This document shows, piece after piece, positions 12,361-26,300 of a stretch of 64,000 nt of DNA. A program made the translations under genes and the position numbers. Within the stretch, counting starts at the first letter, position 1, and each line of letters opens with the position of its first letter. The DNA comes from Moringa oleifera (lineage: Eukaryota > Streptophyta > Magnoliopsida > Brassicales > Moringaceae). The notes below the pieces were generated by a model. That model did not search any database, was not told the DNA's origin, and worked only from the letters and a program-made list of their open reading frames with translations. The stretch covers positions 4,836,001-4,900,000 of the forward strand of contig JAJFZO010000407.1 in the NCBI GenBank assembly GCA_021397835.1, in the 5' to 3' direction.

Positions 12361-14212
12361 GGTTGTGTTCTGTACTTTTCGGTTCTGTCTCTAGTCTCTC
12401 CCCGACCCCAACCCGATCGCAAAGGTTGCGGTTGATTGCGATCGATCTCTCACTGCCCTCTCAGCAATGGCTTCGCGTACTCAGTTAAGATTCCGTAACA
12501 GTAAACAATATTATACTGACCATACGTCCGCATGTAATAACTACGTGGCTTACAGCTAATGGACAATGGCAATATTTCCCAGTCATAGGGTAACACGCCA
12601 TTATCTCCTGTAGGCTTGAGCGTAGGAAATCTAATTCTAGTAGAGACGGCGCCACCTTTTGCTTTACTGTCCCCCCAATAAGAATGTTCGGCTCTTAGGA
12701 CGAACTATGTATGCTGTATGAGTGACTATTCGGTAAGATCGCGGGAACAGCATTTTCACGGAGACGCATAGCCATGTCGGCTACAGGACTCGTGATGGGA
12801 CCACCAATGTTTCATCCATCGCTTTGTTCTTTCAGGAAATATATTTTGCAATAATAATTTCAAATTTATAACTAGATCTCATGTGGGGATATGTTTTATA
12901 ATCAGAATTTTCCCTTGGATTAATTTTTACAAGAATTTTTGGGTCATTACATCGATTTTATTATTTTTATTTAATAAATTTCAATTATTAATCGAACTTA
13001 ATAAAAATTGGTGTTCAAATTTAATGGACAAAACATGCCACATGCATATATATATATATATATGCAAATGCTTTTATATATATACATGTAGATGTGTGTG
13101 TATATATATATATAGTGAGAGAAAGATACGCACATACTTATATATATATACACACATATGCAGACATCTTTTTTATGATCTATAAATCATCAATCATGTG
13201 ATCATGAAAAAAATTGATACTTTCTTTTTTAGTTTTTATTTATTTATATCCTATAAAAAAATAAAAGTGAATAAAAATCATAACAAGTTGAGTTTATGCA
13301 AATACTATTAAATTTCAATAAGATGAATTTAAATAAATTTTAAATGGATTTTAGTTTAAATTTTAATAGTCCAATTCAATTAAGAATTGAATTTAAATCT
13401 TTGGATACCTGTTATTTGAATCCATTTATATAATTAAATTAATATCATTGAATTTTTAATTTTAAATTTGATTCTATAAAGTTTTAGGATGTGATTTATA
13501 CTAATTTTAAAATTTGAAATTTGAAATTTAAAATTTTTTATTAACAAAAAGTTATATGATTTTTTATTTTTTTAATGTTGGTTAATTTATCTTAAAATTT
13601 AATTATATTGAAAAATAGATAAACAAATATTTAACTGATAAAATATTTATGAAATATAATAAATAAATTAACATAATATAATATATAAATAACAGTAAAT
13701 AAATTTAAATATTAAAATTAAAATTTGAATAAAATTAAAACTAGTTCGAACATGTATATTTTATTCTAAATCACATAAATTTTTATTAAAATAAATGGAT
13801 GCTTGTACCTGTACGATTGCCATCCATAGGTAGGAGTGATTGATCCATGGAATGATTATTTCATTCAATAATTTCAATTAATTTATTATTGCATGTTAGT
13901 TTTTGGCAGAAAAATATGTAATATTTCTATTCATACTTAAATTCAGTGTTAATATTTACATCCCATATTCATATACTTTTCATTTTTCAAATTTCACATT
14001 TAAAGTTAAATAGTTAAATCTAATGGAATAAAAATAATAAATTTATATAAGAAATGGAAAAAGAAACCAATCCGATGAAACGCACTCCTTATCAGGTGCC
14101 ACGTATACGAAGTGTTGTCGGGAAGAGTGAGCCCCGCAATTTCGCTGGCCCATGGGCCTGGGGATTTGGTCCGTACAATGAGGTATTTTCGCGATTTTAA
14201 ACAAAGCTGAGG
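12361..14212. other. Divergent intergenic region, clathrin light chain / CPL2
   Basis: The first few hundred bases (12361-12850) have balanced composition and include the clathrin light chain 5' leader and promoter. From 12850 on, the DNA becomes AT-rich, with TA-repeat microsatellites at about 13045-13063, 13097-13114 and 13138-13150. The open frame at 12883-13185 is low-complexity and rejected. No gene seen. Confidence 0.55.
13045..13150. repeat. Cluster of TA/TG microsatellites
   Basis: Alternating AT tracts at about 13045-13063, 13097-13114 and 13138-13150, with short TG runs between (for example GTGTGTG near 13093). Simple-sequence DNA in the gap between clathrin light chain and CPL2. 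Confidence 0.8.
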
Positions 14213-14462
14213 CTATAAAGTTAATTGCCCGTTTCCGCTATAAATAAAGAGCCAACCCTCATTGTTTGAAACCGTAGCCAGAGAGGGAGGGACAGGGAGC
14301 CCAGAGACCCCCAGAGAGAGAGTGAGGATTGGGAAGCAGCAAATAGGGAATAGAAGGAGAATAACTCACCAGGTCTCGCTATTAACCCCAAATTTTCGCA
14401 CATTCACGCATTTATCTCTAATCCACTGTTTTCTGCTCGCTACTCTCTTCATAGTGGATTTA
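14213..14462 (+). promoter_or_regulatory. Core promoter and 5' leader of CPL2-like gene
   Basis: A good TATA box, TATAAATA, sits at 14239-14246, about 220 bases upstream of the chosen ATG at 14463. It is followed by a GA-rich leader (AGAGAGGGAGGGA-like) around 14280-14325. The leader frame is open upstream of the ATG, but the Met of [13 protein letters not shown] matches the usual start of this family. Confidence 0.5.
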
Positions 14463-17400
14463 ATGAGTCGTTTAGGGTTCAAATCGGTGGTCTATCATGG
14501 TGACATCTACCTGGGAGAACTGGACGCTATTCCTTTTGGGAACCAGAATTTCCAGTTCCCGAACAACGAGATTCGAATCCACCATATATCGTCGTTTAGC
14601 GAGCGATGCCCTCCTCTATCAATTCTTCAGACAATTGCTTCGTTTTCGATTCGCTGCAAGCTCGAGTCCTCGTCCCCAGCTGAGCAGCCTTATTTGACGA
14701 GTCTTCATGCATCTTGCTTCCACGAACTGAAGGTTTCTGCTAAATGTTTTATCACAAACATTTCTGTTTACTTCCCCCCCTCTTTGCTTTGTTTGAATTC
14801 CCAGTTCTTTTGGCGAATAAATGAAAGGAAAGTATATTCTGAGTGTTCCAATTTTGCTTAGGACAAACCATTACTGAAATTTGCGGAAGTCAGTAGTTCA
14901 CTAACTTTATTGATTTAATCTCTGTGTTATATTAAGATCATATAATGTGATGAGTGTGGATTTGTAATTACAGACTGCAGTGGTGTTGCTTGGAGAAGAG
15001 GAGATTCACTTGGTGGCAATGCCGAGCAAGCAGAAGAAATTTCCTTGTTTTTGGTGCTATTCTGTTCCTACAGGCCTTTATGACTCCTGCCTAAGGATGC
15101 TAAATTTGCGGTGTCTTGCAATTGTGTTCGATCTTGATGAAACTCTTATTGTTGCAAACACCATGAAATCCTTTGAAGACCGAATTGAGGCCCTTAATGC
15201 TTGGATTGCAAGGGAGACTGATCCTATGCGGATTTCAGGGATGTCAGCAGAATTGAAGAGGTATGTGGATGACCGGATACTGTTGAAGCAGTACATTGAG
15301 AATGATTGCGTTGTGGACAATGGGAAAGTGTTAAAAGTACAAGCCGAAGAAGTTCCTCCAATATCAGATGGCCATGAGAAAGTTGTAAGGCCCGTTATCA
15401 GGGTGCATGAGAGGAATATGGTGCTCACTCGTATCAATCCGGAGGTGAGAATGTCTCATACTTTTTTCTTTCCTTTCGATTACCCAAGTGGATTGTTGAT
15501 TTATGGAATTATTTTTTTATCACTGTGATTGTGATGGTTCATTTGGATTCTGTTGACTGAATGTGAAGTCCTTCTTGATGATGCTGATGCATCAAGTACA
15601 TTGATTCTTTTTTCTGGAATAATTATTGTTTTGATATTTATTCTATGTTGGAGCATCATTTCCTTTTATCAGGCAAGGTGATTATCACGTGTGTCAGAGC
15701 TGTGGCTCATATGATGCTTTACCAACTTATTTTATTATCATTTATGTAGTTGGTGGAGCTCTTAACAAGATATGCGGTATGTCATTCAGCAACAGATGCA
15801 TGGATGTCAATTTCTTTACTGTAAAGTCGAATACATTTAAATATTATTCAATGAGGTCATTATTTGTTAGGAACATTGTCATGGTACGAATATTTGTGGT
15901 TTTTCTCATTGGCTTCTAGATGGGCGTGAATTATTTGAAGAATCGGTGTTTGAGGCCAATCATTAGGTTTGGATTTAGTGTTATTTGTACCTCCTTAGTC
16001 CAAAGACATGTCGTGTGCTTCCCAGACAGATTATGGTCCTGTGTCCTTAGAACTCAGGGATACAGTGGTACGAACTTATGGAACAGCTCCTGTTCAAGGA
16101 ACAGATTTCAGTGCTGTGGATCAAGGAAGTCAGAGAGTTGGATTTATTTTTTAAGAATTGATATTTTTCAACATCAGGTGAGTACATCAAGCATGTTTGT
16201 GGATAAATGGATGAATAGTGAGGACAGAAGTTCCATCTTTTTCAGATCTATTTTAGGTCTCATATCATGTAGATCTTACTGAAGTTATATTCTCGCACAC
16301 AATATAAGACTGATAGAAGTATTTAATTTTAAATAACAAGAGTGCAATGGGTTTTTGTTTTATTTTTGTTATTTTTTTCATGCAGCAAGTTTTCCTGGAA
16401 TGTGGGGCCTTTCATGTCATCTTCTTGTTTACTTCTCTTTATGCAGATTCGTGATACCAGTGTGCTTGTAAGGCTGCGACCAGCATGGGAGGACTTGAGA
16501 AGTTACTTAATTGCAAAAGGACGGAAACGTTTTGAGGTCTATGTTTGCACTATGGCTGAAAGAGATTATGCCTTAGAAATGTGGAGGTTGCTAGACCCAG
16601 AGGCCCACCTGATAGCTACAAAACAACTTGTGGACCGTGTTGTTTGCGTTAAATCAGGCAAGTACTCTACATTTATAAGGTCATGTGAGTCTTGATCCAT
16701 ACATTATCTTGTATGGGACATGTTGAAGACATCATGGTGGTTTCCTTTTCTTTCTCATTTCTGTTTTGGCTGGTCCAACTTGGACCTGTTGCATAGTTCA
16801 TTAAGTTAACCTGCAAATGGAGTTGTTTTACTTTGTTGAGGCTGATTGTATGGTCTCTCACTTTTGCCTAATATTAACATGTGTGCTCACTCCTTTTATT
16901 GTTCTTAACTCTGCAGGCTCACGGAAATCTTTGCTTGATGTTTTCCGAGATGGCATGTGTCATCCAAAGATGGCGATGGTAATTGATGACCGTTTGAAGG
17001 TTTGGGAAGACAAGGATCAACCCCGTGTTCATGTTGTTCCTGCATTCACTCCATATTACGCACCACTGGCAGAGGTGAAAGCCTGTTACTGCTTAAGCTT
17101 ATTTATTTTGCTATTTCATATATATAATTCTTCTTTTAAGTTTTTTTCTGTTTTGCATTGTTAGACAGCAAATGCTGTTCCTGTCCTCTGCGTAGCAAGA
17201 AATGTTGCATGCAATGTTAGAGGATATTTTTTCAAGTAAGATATATTAACTTCATGTACTTTGTTCTTTTTATATAACTGGTCATTCTGAAATTTGGTTT
17301 GCAACTGCATCTCTAATTGTAATGTAACATGTTCTCTAGAGAGTTTGATGAGAATTTATTACGACGAATATCAGAAGTTTTCTATGAAGACGAGTTGGTA

Positions 17401-20400
17401 AATTTACCTCCTCCTCCAGATGTCAGCAATTATTTGATGACAGAGGTATTGAAAATATGCCATTCTTCTTACATTGAGTGGGACTTCTGATCTAGTTTCT
17501 AAGCCATTTTTAGATTTTATTAAATTGCAGGATGCTGTGTTTGTACCTAATGGCACTATGCATGCTCCTTTTAGTGAAGGAATGAATGGAGTTGAAGTCG
17601 AACAAAGATTGAACCAAGTAGTAAGTGAAGTAATATTTGTTGGGAGGGATTGCAATAGTATATCTCATTTTTGGAATGCAGCTTTTGTTAAGACAAATGA
17701 TTTTATTGCATGAAAAATTAATACTTCTTCGTTTCACATCATACTTGATTATATTTCCAGGATGAGAAGTCTGTTGCAGACTCCTCTATGCATTCTATTA
17801 CAAGTAGCTCAGATTTGAGATCTGAAACCTCTCAGCTCCCTGCTACAACAATTTCAAATGTTATGGGCCCTGCATCCGCAACGGCACTTGTGTCTTCTCA
17901 GAGTATGGACCTATTTTAGTATAAACTGTATCTTTTGGATTGAAGTGTTGGTTAACATATCAAGATTTATGTTCTGATGGACTTTATTCTTCTTATTTGT
18001 TTTACACCATGTCTTAGAGCCTAGTCTGCTTGGAGCTCCTAACAGACGAGATAACAATTCTTCTGATGCTGGAAGACTCCTTAACCCAAAGCCTGCTTTA
18101 GATATGAGGAATCAGAACTTGGGCCAACCCCCTCTTCTGTCAAGAGTACCTGCACAAATACTATCATCCTCGGTCCCGCCACAGGGAGGTTGGCTGGGTG
18201 AAGAAGAAACAAACCGAGCAGTTTTAAACAGTCGGCCTTCTGGATTTGCAGGAGAATCTGATGTACCAAGGTTTGATAAGCTGCAAACTCATCAGAGTCC
18301 ATTTTCCCATAGTACACTAGGTTTTATTTCCACCGGTTTACTCTCACATGGATCCCAGTTGAAAAGTGAAGAGGTTTGTTTTGCTATCTCCTGTATTCGT
18401 TTCAGAAGATGTGCTAGTTTGGACATTTTATGTACTGTTGTTTTGTGGGCATCTTAAAATTACTGGTGGTTTAAATCTTGCCTATTTGCAGGCATGTGCT
18501 GGACATGATTTGCAAAAACAGAATTCCCCACCTTTGAGTCAGCTAGCAGGTATGTGGATCCATCGATAACTAAGTCAGTCAAATTAGATACTAGACAACC
18601 TATGTACATTGAAGATACAGAACTAATCCTTGTATTTATCTATGGTGGAGCCATAATGGATATATTTTGAAGTTTGAAAGAGTGAGACATGTCTGTTTTC
18701 CTATGTCTGATTGAAATTTCTTGCAGAAGCTGGCATATCTCAGAGTCATATGTCTTTGAATAGTAGAGAGAATCAAACTGAAGGTGGGAAACTGAATCTG
18801 CCCCATTTATATATTGGTGCATTGCAAGAAATTGGACGAAGATGCAGCTCAAAGGTATAAGCTAGCTAGGGCTTGAGGTCAGTTATTTTGATGTTATTTT
18901 TTGGGATTTCGTGACATTTTGTTCTTTTTTGTAGGTTGAGTTCAGATCTGTTGTAAGCACCAGTAAGGATTTGCAGTTTTCTGTTGAGGTTAGTAAAAAT
19001 TTTGTTCAATTGGTTTTTTTCTGTTTTTTTTCTGTTTTTTTCTTATATCTTGGGGGCTAGTGGTGCAGGGTAGAGAGGCATGAGGTTTGGGGCAAGAGAT
19101 TCAGTTTTTTACCCAGATATATTGTCCTTACAAAATTTGTTTGTTAGGTGATTTTATGTGAGCACGCTCTTCAATGCAGGATTTCATCCTCAACTTTTCT
19201 TTCTTTATCATTTTGCTATTGTCTTGGAAAAACAAGTTAAAATTAGAGAAATAAGTGGTTCCTACTTTTGCATGAATGGATACCACCTAGAGGATCAATC
19301 TTCATAACTATCTGAATGAGTTCATACTAGTTTTTGTTCTTCTCTTTCTTCACTCTGATTTACTCTAGCTTGTCGGAGATTAAGGTCCTGTCTTTTTCGG
19401 AGATTAAGGGCCTGTAAATTTTATTGCTTGTGATGAATGCTAATATTATTCACTTATTTGCTTCAGGTTCTCTTCACTGGTGAGAAGATAGGTGTTGGAA
19501 TGGGGAAGACAAGGAAAGATGCTCAGCAGCAAGCTGCGGAAAATGCCCTTCGTGGCTTGGCAGGTTAAATTCGCCTCCAGGACATTTTTGTCATATAATT
19601 TGGTTGAATGTACGTTGGTGGAAGTAGTTGAATTTATCTTGTGGGCAGTGACATTGTCAGTTGTTGCAGTGTGAGTATCTCTTGAATAAGAGTGTTGGAA
19701 GAAGTTTTAGTGATACTGGAGTTGGGCCTTGCTTGGTAAGGATTAAGGAAGATGGGAAAGGTCAGAGGATGGAAAATTTGGAAGGGCAAAAGTGAGATAT
19801 TAAGGAAAATTTTGATTTCTTCATCCTAAGGGGTTGCACTAGATGCTATCATGGTTATCTATATTAGCACTGGTTGTTAATGAAGTTTTTGTCATACCGT
19901 GCATTAAATCAAATCTTGAATATTAAAAGTGTTATGCTTTCTTGCATTACATAGATTCTTCTAGTTGATTGTGGATTTTGGTTGACTGTGGCTTTTGACG
20001 AAGGTATACTAACCTGCTGACTTTTATGCTTTCAGAAAAATATTTAGCGTACATGGCACCTCTTTCTGGAGCTGTGGGCAGGGATTTTGATAACCTTCCT
20101 CATAAAAATGAAAATGGATTTCTAATGGACATTGTCAACCCTGGATCAAATGAAGTGCGAAGGGAAGACAGATTACCAAACGAAGGCACACCTGAGGTGG
20201 GAATGTCTGATGATGCTTTCGGTAATTGATTTGATTTCTCTGTTCAAAAACATAGGCGATGCTTGGATAAAGGGTATGTGAGCAAGAAATTTCCAGATGA
20301 GATGTAGTGGTTATTTGGACAGAAACCACTCCTCTTGGGATTTGGCATTGCACCAAGATGTGGGAGCTTAAGTACTGAATGGGAATGAGCTGGCTTCATG

Positions 20401-21828
20401 TCTGCTACTGCTGCTGCCTTAACCAGGCTTCAATTATTCCTGTTATAAGAGGTAAGGGCTTGGTGGTTAGTCCCTAGTTTCTCCTCAATATCCGTTATCC
20501 AAGTATGCCCACTTTTTGAGTTTGGTTAACCACTAGTGTATTTACCACATTTTGTTTCAACTTATTTGCGTTCATCTTTTTCTTTTTTTTTTCTCTTATA
20601 ATTTTTAATTTGTTTTTGCTGTGGTTTACCTCTGATTGTTTTATTGTTATAACGGGACACTTAGTTAAGTTCTATAAATAAGTTTTAACCAATTGCTGAG
20701 CTTCAATGAGTATTTTCCTTTGCTTTATGTTTTCAGTATGTACATGAAGACTGTTCTTCTCTTTGTAAGATGGACCTTTTGAACCTTTGAAAGGGAAAAT
20801 ATACTCATCTGTCAAACTGGATTTTGAATTGCTCTACATCAAAATAATTATTCCTTGATGATTAAAAACATATACAGTAGTTCTTAATTGTCTCTTTGAT
20901 CCACTGTCTACTGAAAAATGATTATCAGGTTGCTGGAGTTGAATGTGGGAACATGTCCAGCAGTTGGGTGAATCAGCAATTGCCAAAGACTCCCAGTTCC
21001 CCAAGGTAACATAGGACAGAAAGTTGAATTTCATCATTTACAATTTTCTTTCCCCCATTGTTTCCGAGTCAATTTGTAGACAACTTCTGCCCATTCCTTT
21101 GTCTCTGATTTATTTTGCCTGTTCAAGTTGCTAATGCATGGAATTGGAGGAGCCCAGATGATTGGGACAATTTAATCTGTGCTCATCTATGTCCTTTCTG
21201 TGATGAAAGGGAGGGGAAGTGTATTTGTTTGCCATGCATCAAAATGCTCTACCATTTTATTTTCCTTTCTTTTTTCTTTTTCAGAGGACATCTGAAAGCC
21301 ATCCTTAAAGCATGTCAAGTGCACTTAGGTTCTTTTACATCTCTTTTCAAGTGCTTTTGCTCCCTCAATCTCATCAAATCATGGAAATGAGTGACTGCAC
21401 CTCTTAAATCCATTGATTGTGATTTTTTTTGGGGGTTGGGATATCAAGTGACTTTGAGCTTCAAAGGTTGAGATGCTTCTTGTATGGGTTGGAGAGTGCA
21501 TTGTCATTTCATTTTCTCTTGTTTGGTTGTCTATTAGGCAAATGATTGAAGTTCCATGGAGCATGATTATAATCGTTCCATTCTTGGAGTTTTTTTTTTT
21601 TTTTGAAATTCTAGGTATCAGGTGCTTCTGTTTAGGGGTGAGATTTGTTCATCAAGAAAGCTTGACATTTATAAAGATTGATGTCTTTAGCTTCTTATTT
21701 GGGTTATTTTGGATGCTTTCAGATCACCACCATCTACTTCGAGCAAACAACTGAAGGGCAAACTAGTTCATGGTTCACGAAGAGTATCATCTATGGGGCA
21801 ACAGAAGAATGAGCATCCTATTCTATGA
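14463..21828 (+). CDS. CPL2: RNA polymerase II C-terminal domain phosphatase-like (CPL2)
   Basis: Sixteen exons in one frame, 851 residues: 14463-14732, 14974-15444, 16447-16657, 16917-17074, 17165-17235, 17340-17445, 17531-17620, 17761-17902, 18018-18373, 18492-18549, 18727-18854, 18935-18988, 19467-19563, 20036-20196, 20929-21005 and 21723-21828. It is an FCP1/HAD-type phosphatase for Ser-P in the polymerase II CTD. The catalytic DLDET motif is at 143-147 ([16 protein letters not shown]). The second half of the FCP1 domain has [29 protein letters not shown] and [10 protein letters not shown] single double-stranded RNA-binding domain spans about 671-740 ([13 protein letters not shown] to [19 protein letters not shown]). 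One such domain, plus the start [14 protein letters not shown], fits CPL2 rather than two-domain CPL1. It should act in the nucleus, repressing stress and auxin-responsive transcription as its relatives do. Intron 3 (16658-16916) appears to be GC-AG. Retention of intron 14 would end the protein after ten extra codons. Confidence 0.93.
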
Positions 21829-23326
21829 TTACTGTCCTTAACAAAAACTTTTTGAGACCTACAATATTTGCTTCCTAGATTTGTGTATTCTTTATCTCCC
21901 TGGAAAATTTTGGAGTTTATTTCTGTGTAGGTGCTTTAGTCCCTTCAACTTTGTTCCTCATTCTCCTTTTTTTTTTTTTTTTTTTGTTTGCTCATTTTCA
22001 TGTTATCTGAATTGATGTATAGTTCTAAATTATTATAGCAGTTTCTTTGCCTGCTACCTATTGAGTTCTCTGTTTTTTAATCTTCCTGGTTGCATTTCTA
22101 TTTTCTGACAACTGTGGCCTTCTGTGCTTAAGTGGGTACACTAGGCAAACTTTTTGATTAATATGCCTTCACGAATTTCAATTCATAGAAAATTTATTCC
22201 CATATAAACACTGGATTTTCTCAAAAAATTTATACATGCTTGACCTAGTTTCTTGGTCATGAAGTTTGACTGGATAAATGTGATTGTCTAATTTCTTGCT
22301 TGCTGACTTCTCCTTGGTATGTGATGCAGTTAAGGCAGATTAGTAATGTCAGGTCTGGCCAATGTTTGTGCTGTATAGCACAGATAGGTCTATGACCCAT
22401 AAATAATTATAGAATCGATACAAAGTTATAATAGTTGGTGCTTTTGGGCATTGCAGTTGCGGAAATTGAAAGTTAACCCACCTAGGGACTAGGCTGCTTT
22501 AAGGATATCAAAACTCCCTTTGCCTTGCGTGGCCGCCGCTTCAAATTAATTAATACAAAAGACTGCATCAGTTTTATGACATGGACACGGCCATTTCCCG
22601 GGTACTCTGAAATAAGTAATACACTTTCCTATGTTTAGAGGTTTGTGTTCCAGTTTTCCTACCCTAATTATGGAGTTATGATGCTGCCTCAACCAGCTAT
22701 CATACTTTCAACATAACTGAAAACCAATTAGCTACCTTTGGTGATCAGCCCACGGAACAGTTTCTGCAGTCACTCCTCTCCTGAGGTTACCTCTATGTGA
22801 AGTTATATGTCAAAACTCTGAGATTTGTGGCTATTGATGATCCCATGGATGGTAATGCTAATCATCAGGTAAACTGTTGAAGTACTCTGACATTTGCTTC
22901 CAATGATTAGTTTCATAGACTGCTGACCTGGATCCTGAACAAAGCAGAAATCTGAACAAGTTATCACAGTTTGTCAATCTGATAAATATTTGGATAATAT
23001 TATGCAGATCCTAGGTAATTCAGAGTAACTTAATTTCACCTTACTAGAACACGCAAACTTTACTAAGAGTTATTCCAGAAACCAAAATCCACATTTCCAT
23101 TAAACATTTCATGGTACATTGAGATTATTATGGATACAAATGAATCATATCCATTTTGTCCTCACAACATTGCATGCAGCAAACTAAACTCAACAAAATG
23201 AAGTTGGTATGTACACACAACGCATGCCAGTTTTATGGCATCTCTTGTCTAAGGCTAAGAAAGGTTTTCAGGCAACAAATCAGTGCAGTCACAGGCTTGA
23301 ATCAATATAATTCTGCTTATTTGATG
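21829..23326. other. Convergent 3' region between CPL2 and CBM20 gene
   Basis: CPL2 (+) and the starch-binding-domain gene (-) converge here. It contains a T-rich 3' UTR-like stretch with a poly-T run near 21968-21985 and otherwise unremarkable sequence. No coding sequence recognised. Confidence 0.5.
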
Positions 23327-26300
23327 CTAGAAGAATCCAAAACTAGTTAGAAGCTTATACAGTGTTCTACGACCCCACTGGATATCACTTTGCAAGACAC
23401 CACTTTCAGACAACTTTGTATCAGACTGTTCTTCTTCTCTGGAAAATTCATGCTCTTGCTCAAGTTCCTTGTCAAGTCCTGCCTCATTTTTGCTTAACAC
23501 CATTGTTTCCTCTCGGCATGTATGACTCTCAGGTTCTTGCTTCGCATCTAACTGGGTTTCAGTAAATGAAGAGGAAAGAACACAACAAGAGGGTCAAATT
23601 TCTAGTAGCAGTACAACAGCTGCATAAGATTCTGCAAACTATGCACACAACCCATTAGCAATTTCCTTGAGAACAGGATGTAAGGTGACAAATACTAATT
23701 GTCACGTGAATTCTTGATGTGCTGCACTTCCATGAAGTAGGAATGCCAATTCTTGGGTGAATATTAGAACTTAGTGGAAGTGCTTGCAGGCACTGATAAT
23801 TCATGATCTTCGGTACCTGTGTACTCTAAGTAACAGGTTTAGATAGCAAGTTCTGATCTTAATTGAACAGATGATCTTGTTATTCTGCAAGAAAGAGAAC
23901 ATACAGCACATCCTTCTTAAGGATACATTGAAAGTTTCGTTTTATGTTTGATGTTCAAAATGATGGTGTGCAGGAAGATGGCTCAACTTATTTCACTACT
24001 CTTTCAAGAGAGTGATTCTGATAGCAGTATTTCAGCATAAACAAAGTAAAGAAAAGGTTCGCAAAATTGTATTATCTTGAAATATTACTCAGGGAAATCT
24101 TGGAAAATACAAGCTAAAACCAATTGTTTCAAGTAGTTGGAATTTCTTCCACAGGAAGGCACGGTGTAATGGATGCGGCCTAGTATGTTATTCTTGGCAA
24201 CTGGCAAGGTAAAAGTAGTAAAAGAAAGGAAAAGAAAGCTAAGATCATGACAAGAAAACACACTTATCAAGCAGTTACCTCAGACAAACTCTGACTCTTA
24301 GTTTCATCAACTCCAACTGAAGCATTAACAGCAAGACTTGTCTCTCCTTCATCTCTGCTTGCTTCTTCAGTGGCCACAGCAGAAATTTGCGTCAAGCCAG
24401 GTACCAGGACAGGGCCTTCTTCCTGCATGATTAGATTTTCTTTGACATAATCAGTGACTGGGTTCTTCCCCACTGTGGCAGTGACATTGTTTCTGGGAAC
24501 ATCTTCTGCTATTGCATTCTGGTCTAAAACAGCTGCAGACTCCTTCGGGTGATTAATTATCTTTTCATTGTGCACTTCATGACTTGATTTCACAACGGTA
24601 TCCCCTAGGGAACTGATATTCTCTGCAACAATAGCCATGGGTTCCTCTTGCAAAGAAACAACATTCTTACCAAAAACAAGTTCCTCATGTGTAGATGGCA
24701 GTGGTTTATTTGCCATGTAAGTGTTGCCATCAACAATAGGCAATCTCTTGTTCAAATCAGGGACATGTTCATCTTGTTTCTCTTCTGGATGTGTCAAGTT
24801 ATCTGCAATGATGGACATTTCTGAATTAGTGGTAGGCTCCTCATCAAATGGTTCTTCCTCAATTACCTTCTGATCTTCAGCATTTTCCCAGTCTTCAATT
24901 ATGGTGATTGTATTCCTAGTTTCCCAAGTTTGTAAAAGCCGATCTGGTCCTGGTTGCCATAAGACCATCCCATTAATCCCTTTCAATATGAACTTGAATT
25001 GGATTGATTTTCCAATGGGTATATCCTAAATAAACAAGAACACACGGTACCATGTTAAATATTTTCATCTATAAGATAAGCTTCCACAATTTCCGTTAGA
25101 ACTCACCAGTTCAACAGACCAAACATGGCCAGCTGACCAGTTCAATGGTACTGCATCTGTTGGTTCCCATAGGCCAAACATAGGATCATCTCCCACTAGG
25201 AAAAAGTGCTCGCCAAACAAGCACTCTTTCTTTAACTGAACTTTGACATGAACAGTCCTGCTTTGATCTGCATATCAAGGTTCCCCATTAAGATCTAAAA
25301 TTACCCAAAAAAGTTTTTTTTGAAAAAAAAAAAGAAAAGAAAAGAGAATTCTAAGCAGCAACAACTTACACATATCTTGAATTTCAGCTCCACCGGTACC
25401 TGAGTTCACCTACATGATTATATTTAATGATAGTTTTAGACTTAATTTCCAATACAAGACATAAGCTTCCCGCGCCAACTATATCACAGCAACTTTTATT
25501 TCTCCACATGCATATCAAGAACAAAGACCTTGCTTGAACTAATAGTAAAACAGCTTCAAGAACAAATAAAATATGACTTGGCAGTTCATTGTGTTTGGTC
25601 CTTCTGTCAGAAGTGACTTCTGTATTGAAAGCTCCAATTCTGCCTCGCAAATGGAACAATGCCCTAATTCCTCTCTTCTTTTGTTGCATAAGAGAGAAGC
25701 AGAACTTTAACAGTAATAAAGAAGCAAAGAACGGCAAGAAACAGAGCACAAACATTCTTTAAAAAGTTACTAAAAAGTAAAAGTATAAAAGATCCTCTGA
25801 TCAATATAATGCCCAGCAAGAAGAAAGCAGCAAAAACAGAATAAGAGAAAATAACAAAAAAGTAAAGATCATAATTTTTCATTCAATACGGAGAATTTAT
25901 TGGAAACAGAAAAGAAAATGGAAAGAAAGCTTGAGAATGCTGCAACAAGCCAACAACTTCTCATAGGATCCCAAGCTTTTCAAGTCATTCTCTCATTTCT
26001 CATCAAGCAAGGCAGAAAGAACAAGAAAAGATCGAACTTCCCAAGGAACAAGATATCCAAAAATAAATGAATAACTCAGAAACCAGAGAAATTAAAATCT
26101 TGACAGACAACCAATAAAGCAAGAGAGGCCACCTCAACAGAGAAAGCATCAGTGTTAAAATGTACGTGCCTGCGACTCCGGTGAAAGAGAAGCAGACAAA
26201 CGGATGGGCTTCAGAATCTTGTGTTGCAGAGAGAAGAAATGCAAGAACCGGACGGCATTAGCAGGTCTCTTAGACAGCAAAACACAAGTTTCGGGTCTGT

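Noticed and set aside
12883..13185. 100-residue frame rich in Tyr, Ile and Cys
   Set aside because: It is translated TA/TG microsatellite sequence in an intergenic gap.
21115..21390. 91-residue frame in the last CPL2 intron with several Cys
   Set aside because: The Cys-x2-Cys look suggested a zinc finger, but spacing is irregular and it lies between two well-supported exons.
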